Source of the DNA: Chryseobacterium sp. 36-9
Lineage (GTDB): Bacteria > Bacteroidota > Bacteroidia > Flavobacteriales > Weeksellaceae
Length of the DNA: 64,000 nt
Reading direction: 5' to 3'
Assembly (NCBI GenBank): GCA_001898785.1
Contig: MKVE01000017.1
Location: forward strand, 1 to 64,000
Below, one piece after another: positions 62,538 through 64,000 of the stretch (position 1 is the first letter of the stretch; each line of letters starts with the position of its first letter). The position numbers and the translations under genes were made by a program. The notes beneath the pieces were generated by a model that saw only the letters and a program-made list of their open reading frames with translations, had not been told where the DNA came from and did no database searches.

Positions 62538-63242
62538 ATGAAATCGTTTCGATTTAAGCAATTCGACATCCTGCAGAGTTCTGATGTTTTCCGGGTTGGG
62601 ACAGACGCCGTTTTGTTAGGTGTTTTATCTGATGTGATGGGAGCAAAACAAATTCTGGAAGTCGGAACCGGAACCGGAATTATTTCCCTGATGCTGGCTC
62701 AGAGAAATCCTGATGCCAATATCTTAGCCATTGATATTAATTCCGAAGCTGTTAATATCTCTCAAACTAATTTTTTAAATTCTCCTTTTTCAGATAGAAT
62801 CAAAAGTCAACTTCAGGATTTTAAACAATTTGAAACCGGGGAAAAATTTGATTTAATTATTTCGAATCCGCCTTATTTTGAAATTAACAGCTCTGACAAA
62901 GATATCCTGGCAAGACAAAGATTGGAGTTGGATTTCTCTGATTTGATCCAGAAGGCTTCACAATTACTTTCTGATGAAGGTTTGTTTTCTGTTGTTATTC
63001 CTATTGATTCCGAAAAACAATTCACTCAGATTTGTCTTAATAATAATCTGTTTCTCAAAAGAAAGGTCATTATTAAAGGAATCGAAACGGCTGAACCGAA
63101 AAGAGTAGTTTTAGAATATTCATTCCAACAATCGGGAACTAAAAAAGAGAATTTTGTTATTGAAAAGTCACCAAGAGTTTATTCCGATGAATATCTTGAG
63201 CTGACAAAAGATTTCCATATATTCAACAAAAAAGCTCTCTGA
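62538..63242 (+). CDS. tRNA1(Val) A37 N6-methyltransferase (TrmN6/YfiC-like)
   Basis: A 234-residue SAM-dependent methyltransferase. The start FRFKQFDILQSSDVFRVGTD, the SAM motif LEVGTGTGIISL and the catalytic motif SNPPYFE match the TrmN6 family. It starts directly after the kinase stop, so ribE, the kinase and this gene form one operon. Its stop codon lies inside the terminator stem. Confidence 0.9.
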   Translation: MKSFRFKQFDILQSSDVFRVGTDAVLLGVLSDVMGAKQILEVGTGTGIISLMLAQRNPDANILAIDINSEAVNISQTNFLNSPFSDRIKSQLQDFKQFETGEKFDLIISNPPYFEINSSDKDILARQRLELDFSDLIQKASQLLSDEGLFSVVIPIDSEKQFTQICLNNNLFLKRKVIIKGIETAEPKRVVLEYSFQQSGTKKENFVIEKSPRVYSDEYLELTKDFHIFNKKAL

Positions 63243-63262
63243 ATTTTCAGAGAGCTTTTTTA
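63228..63262. terminator. Bidirectional terminator overlapping a stop codon
   Basis: AAAAAAGCTCTCTGA (63228-63242) pairs perfectly with TCAGAGAGCTTTTTT (63247-63261). The TGA stop of the methyltransferase forms the top of the stem. It also serves the convergent ftsE-like gene. Confidence 0.9.
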
Positions 63263-63282
63263 TCTATAACTAATAATTTTTT

Positions 63283-63993
63283 TTATTCGAATAATTCCGC
63301 TGTGTCCAGAACAGAAACCTGTCCGTTTTCGCACCGGATGGCTTCGCCGGGATAATTCTGAATCATATGATAATCGTGTGTCGCCATTACAACTGCACAA
63401 TGGTTTTCTTCCGCTAGATTTTTAAGAAGCGTCATAATATCGTTTGACGTTTCCGGGTCAAGATTTCCTGTTGGCTCATCTGCAAGAATCAATTCTGGAT
63501 GATTTAACAAAGCTCTTGCAATCGCGGCACGTTGCTGCTCACCACCGGAAAGCTGATGTGGCATCTTGTGTTTTTTTGTTTTCATCCCAACGCTGGACAG
63601 GACTTCATCAATTCTTGCTTCCATTTTATGTTTGTCTTTCCAGCCGGTTGCCTGGAGGACAAAAAGAAGATTTTTTTCAATATTTCTATCCGGCAAAAGC
63701 TGAAAATCCTGGAAAACAATTCCTAATTTTCTTCTTAGGTTTGGAACGTCAGATTGTTTCAGTTTCTTCAAATCAAAACCTGCGACTTGTCCGCTTCCGC
63801 CTTGCAAGGGAAGTTGCCCGTAAAGGACTTTCAGAAGAGAGCTTTTCCCGGAACCTGTTTTCCCGATCAGATAACAGAATTTTCCTTTTTTGATATGAAG
63901 ATCAACATCATTCAGGACGGTAAAGTTTTTCTGTACAATCTTAGCATTGCTCAAATCTATAATATCGATACCCGGATCATTTCTGTGCGGCAT
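63283..63993 (-). CDS. ftsE: ABC transporter ATP-binding protein, FtsE-like
   Basis: A 236-residue ABC ATPase: Walker A GKTGSGKSSLLK, Q-loop FQDFQLLPDRNI, signature LSGGEQQRAAIARAL, Walker B LILADEPTGNLD and switch His MATHDYHM. The LPDRN region and length match FtsE, which with FtsX controls cell-wall hydrolases at division. The partner ftsX would lie outside the window or elsewhere. The gene starts 7 bases from the window edge. Confidence 0.9.
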   Translation of the reverse strand: MPHRNDPGIDIIDLSNAKIVQKNFTVLNDVDLHIKKGKFCYLIGKTGSGKSSLLKVLYGQLPLQGGSGQVAGFDLKKLKQSDVPNLRRKLGIVFQDFQLLPDRNIEKNLLFVLQATGWKDKHKMEARIDEVLSSVGMKTKKHKMPHQLSGGEQQRAAIARALLNHPELILADEPTGNLDPETSNDIMTLLKNLAEENHCAVVMATHDYHMIQNYPGEAIRCENGQVSVLDTAELFE

Positions 63994-64000
63994 AATTAGA

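Overview
The window reads as chromosome of a low-GC member of Bacteroidota, most probably a Flavobacteriia/Weeksellaceae (Chryseobacterium-like) organism. Reasons: at least twenty -7 boxes of the Bacteroidota form TAnnTTTG, a secreted nuclease with a type IX secretion tail, several TonB-type outer-membrane receptors, a CzcA pump fused to its outer-membrane factor, and the gene order pdxA - DUF177 - rpmF - accB - accC. No tRNA, rRNA, CRISPR array, integrase or intact insertion sequence was recognised.

Layout. (1) 1-16.4 kb: an AT-rich, one-direction block that looks like a heavy-metal efflux island. A small Cys-rich secreted protein precedes a CzcA-TolC fusion, CzcB, a CzcN-like membrane methyltransferase, a bestrophin, a CzcD-type CDF exporter, an LTA-synthase-like phosphoglycerol transferase, an MgtC-like protein and a Zn/Cd-type P-ATPase. 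A PAP2 phosphatase, a tiny His-tailed membrane protein and an exported endonuclease I follow. Together these cover periplasm-to-outside and cytoplasm-to-periplasm metal export plus envelope changes. (2) 16.4-20.1 kb: hypothetical genes, hairpins and an 11-copy 21-bp tandem array. (3) 19.7-23.4 kb: a probable metal-uptake locus (small secreted protein, TonB receptor, His-rich lipoprotein). (4) 23.5-47.9 kb: housekeeping genes (tig, gpsA, nifU-like/mrp, pncB, rplM-rpsI, rpsB, accA, gltX) mixed with envelope genes, a DAACS transporter, a serine hydrolase and a second, 13-copy 21-bp array between an lpxH-like gene and a glycosyltransferase. (5) 48.0-54.8 kb: surface-polysaccharide genes (mannose cupin, six glycosyltransferases or GT-like proteins, polysaccharide deacetylase). 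(6) 54.8-64 kb: rocD, accC/accB, rpmF, DUF177, pdxA, ribE, a histidine kinase, trmN6-like and ftsE-like genes.

The most unusual signals are not genes. They are two exact 21-bp-period arrays sitting directly upstream of start codons, and a family of about 70-106-bp hairpin elements with four copies in the window, one of them in the leader of ribE. The metal island also shows a likely internal signal peptide inside the CzcA-TolC fusion and an apparent short in-frame deletion in its CzcA part.
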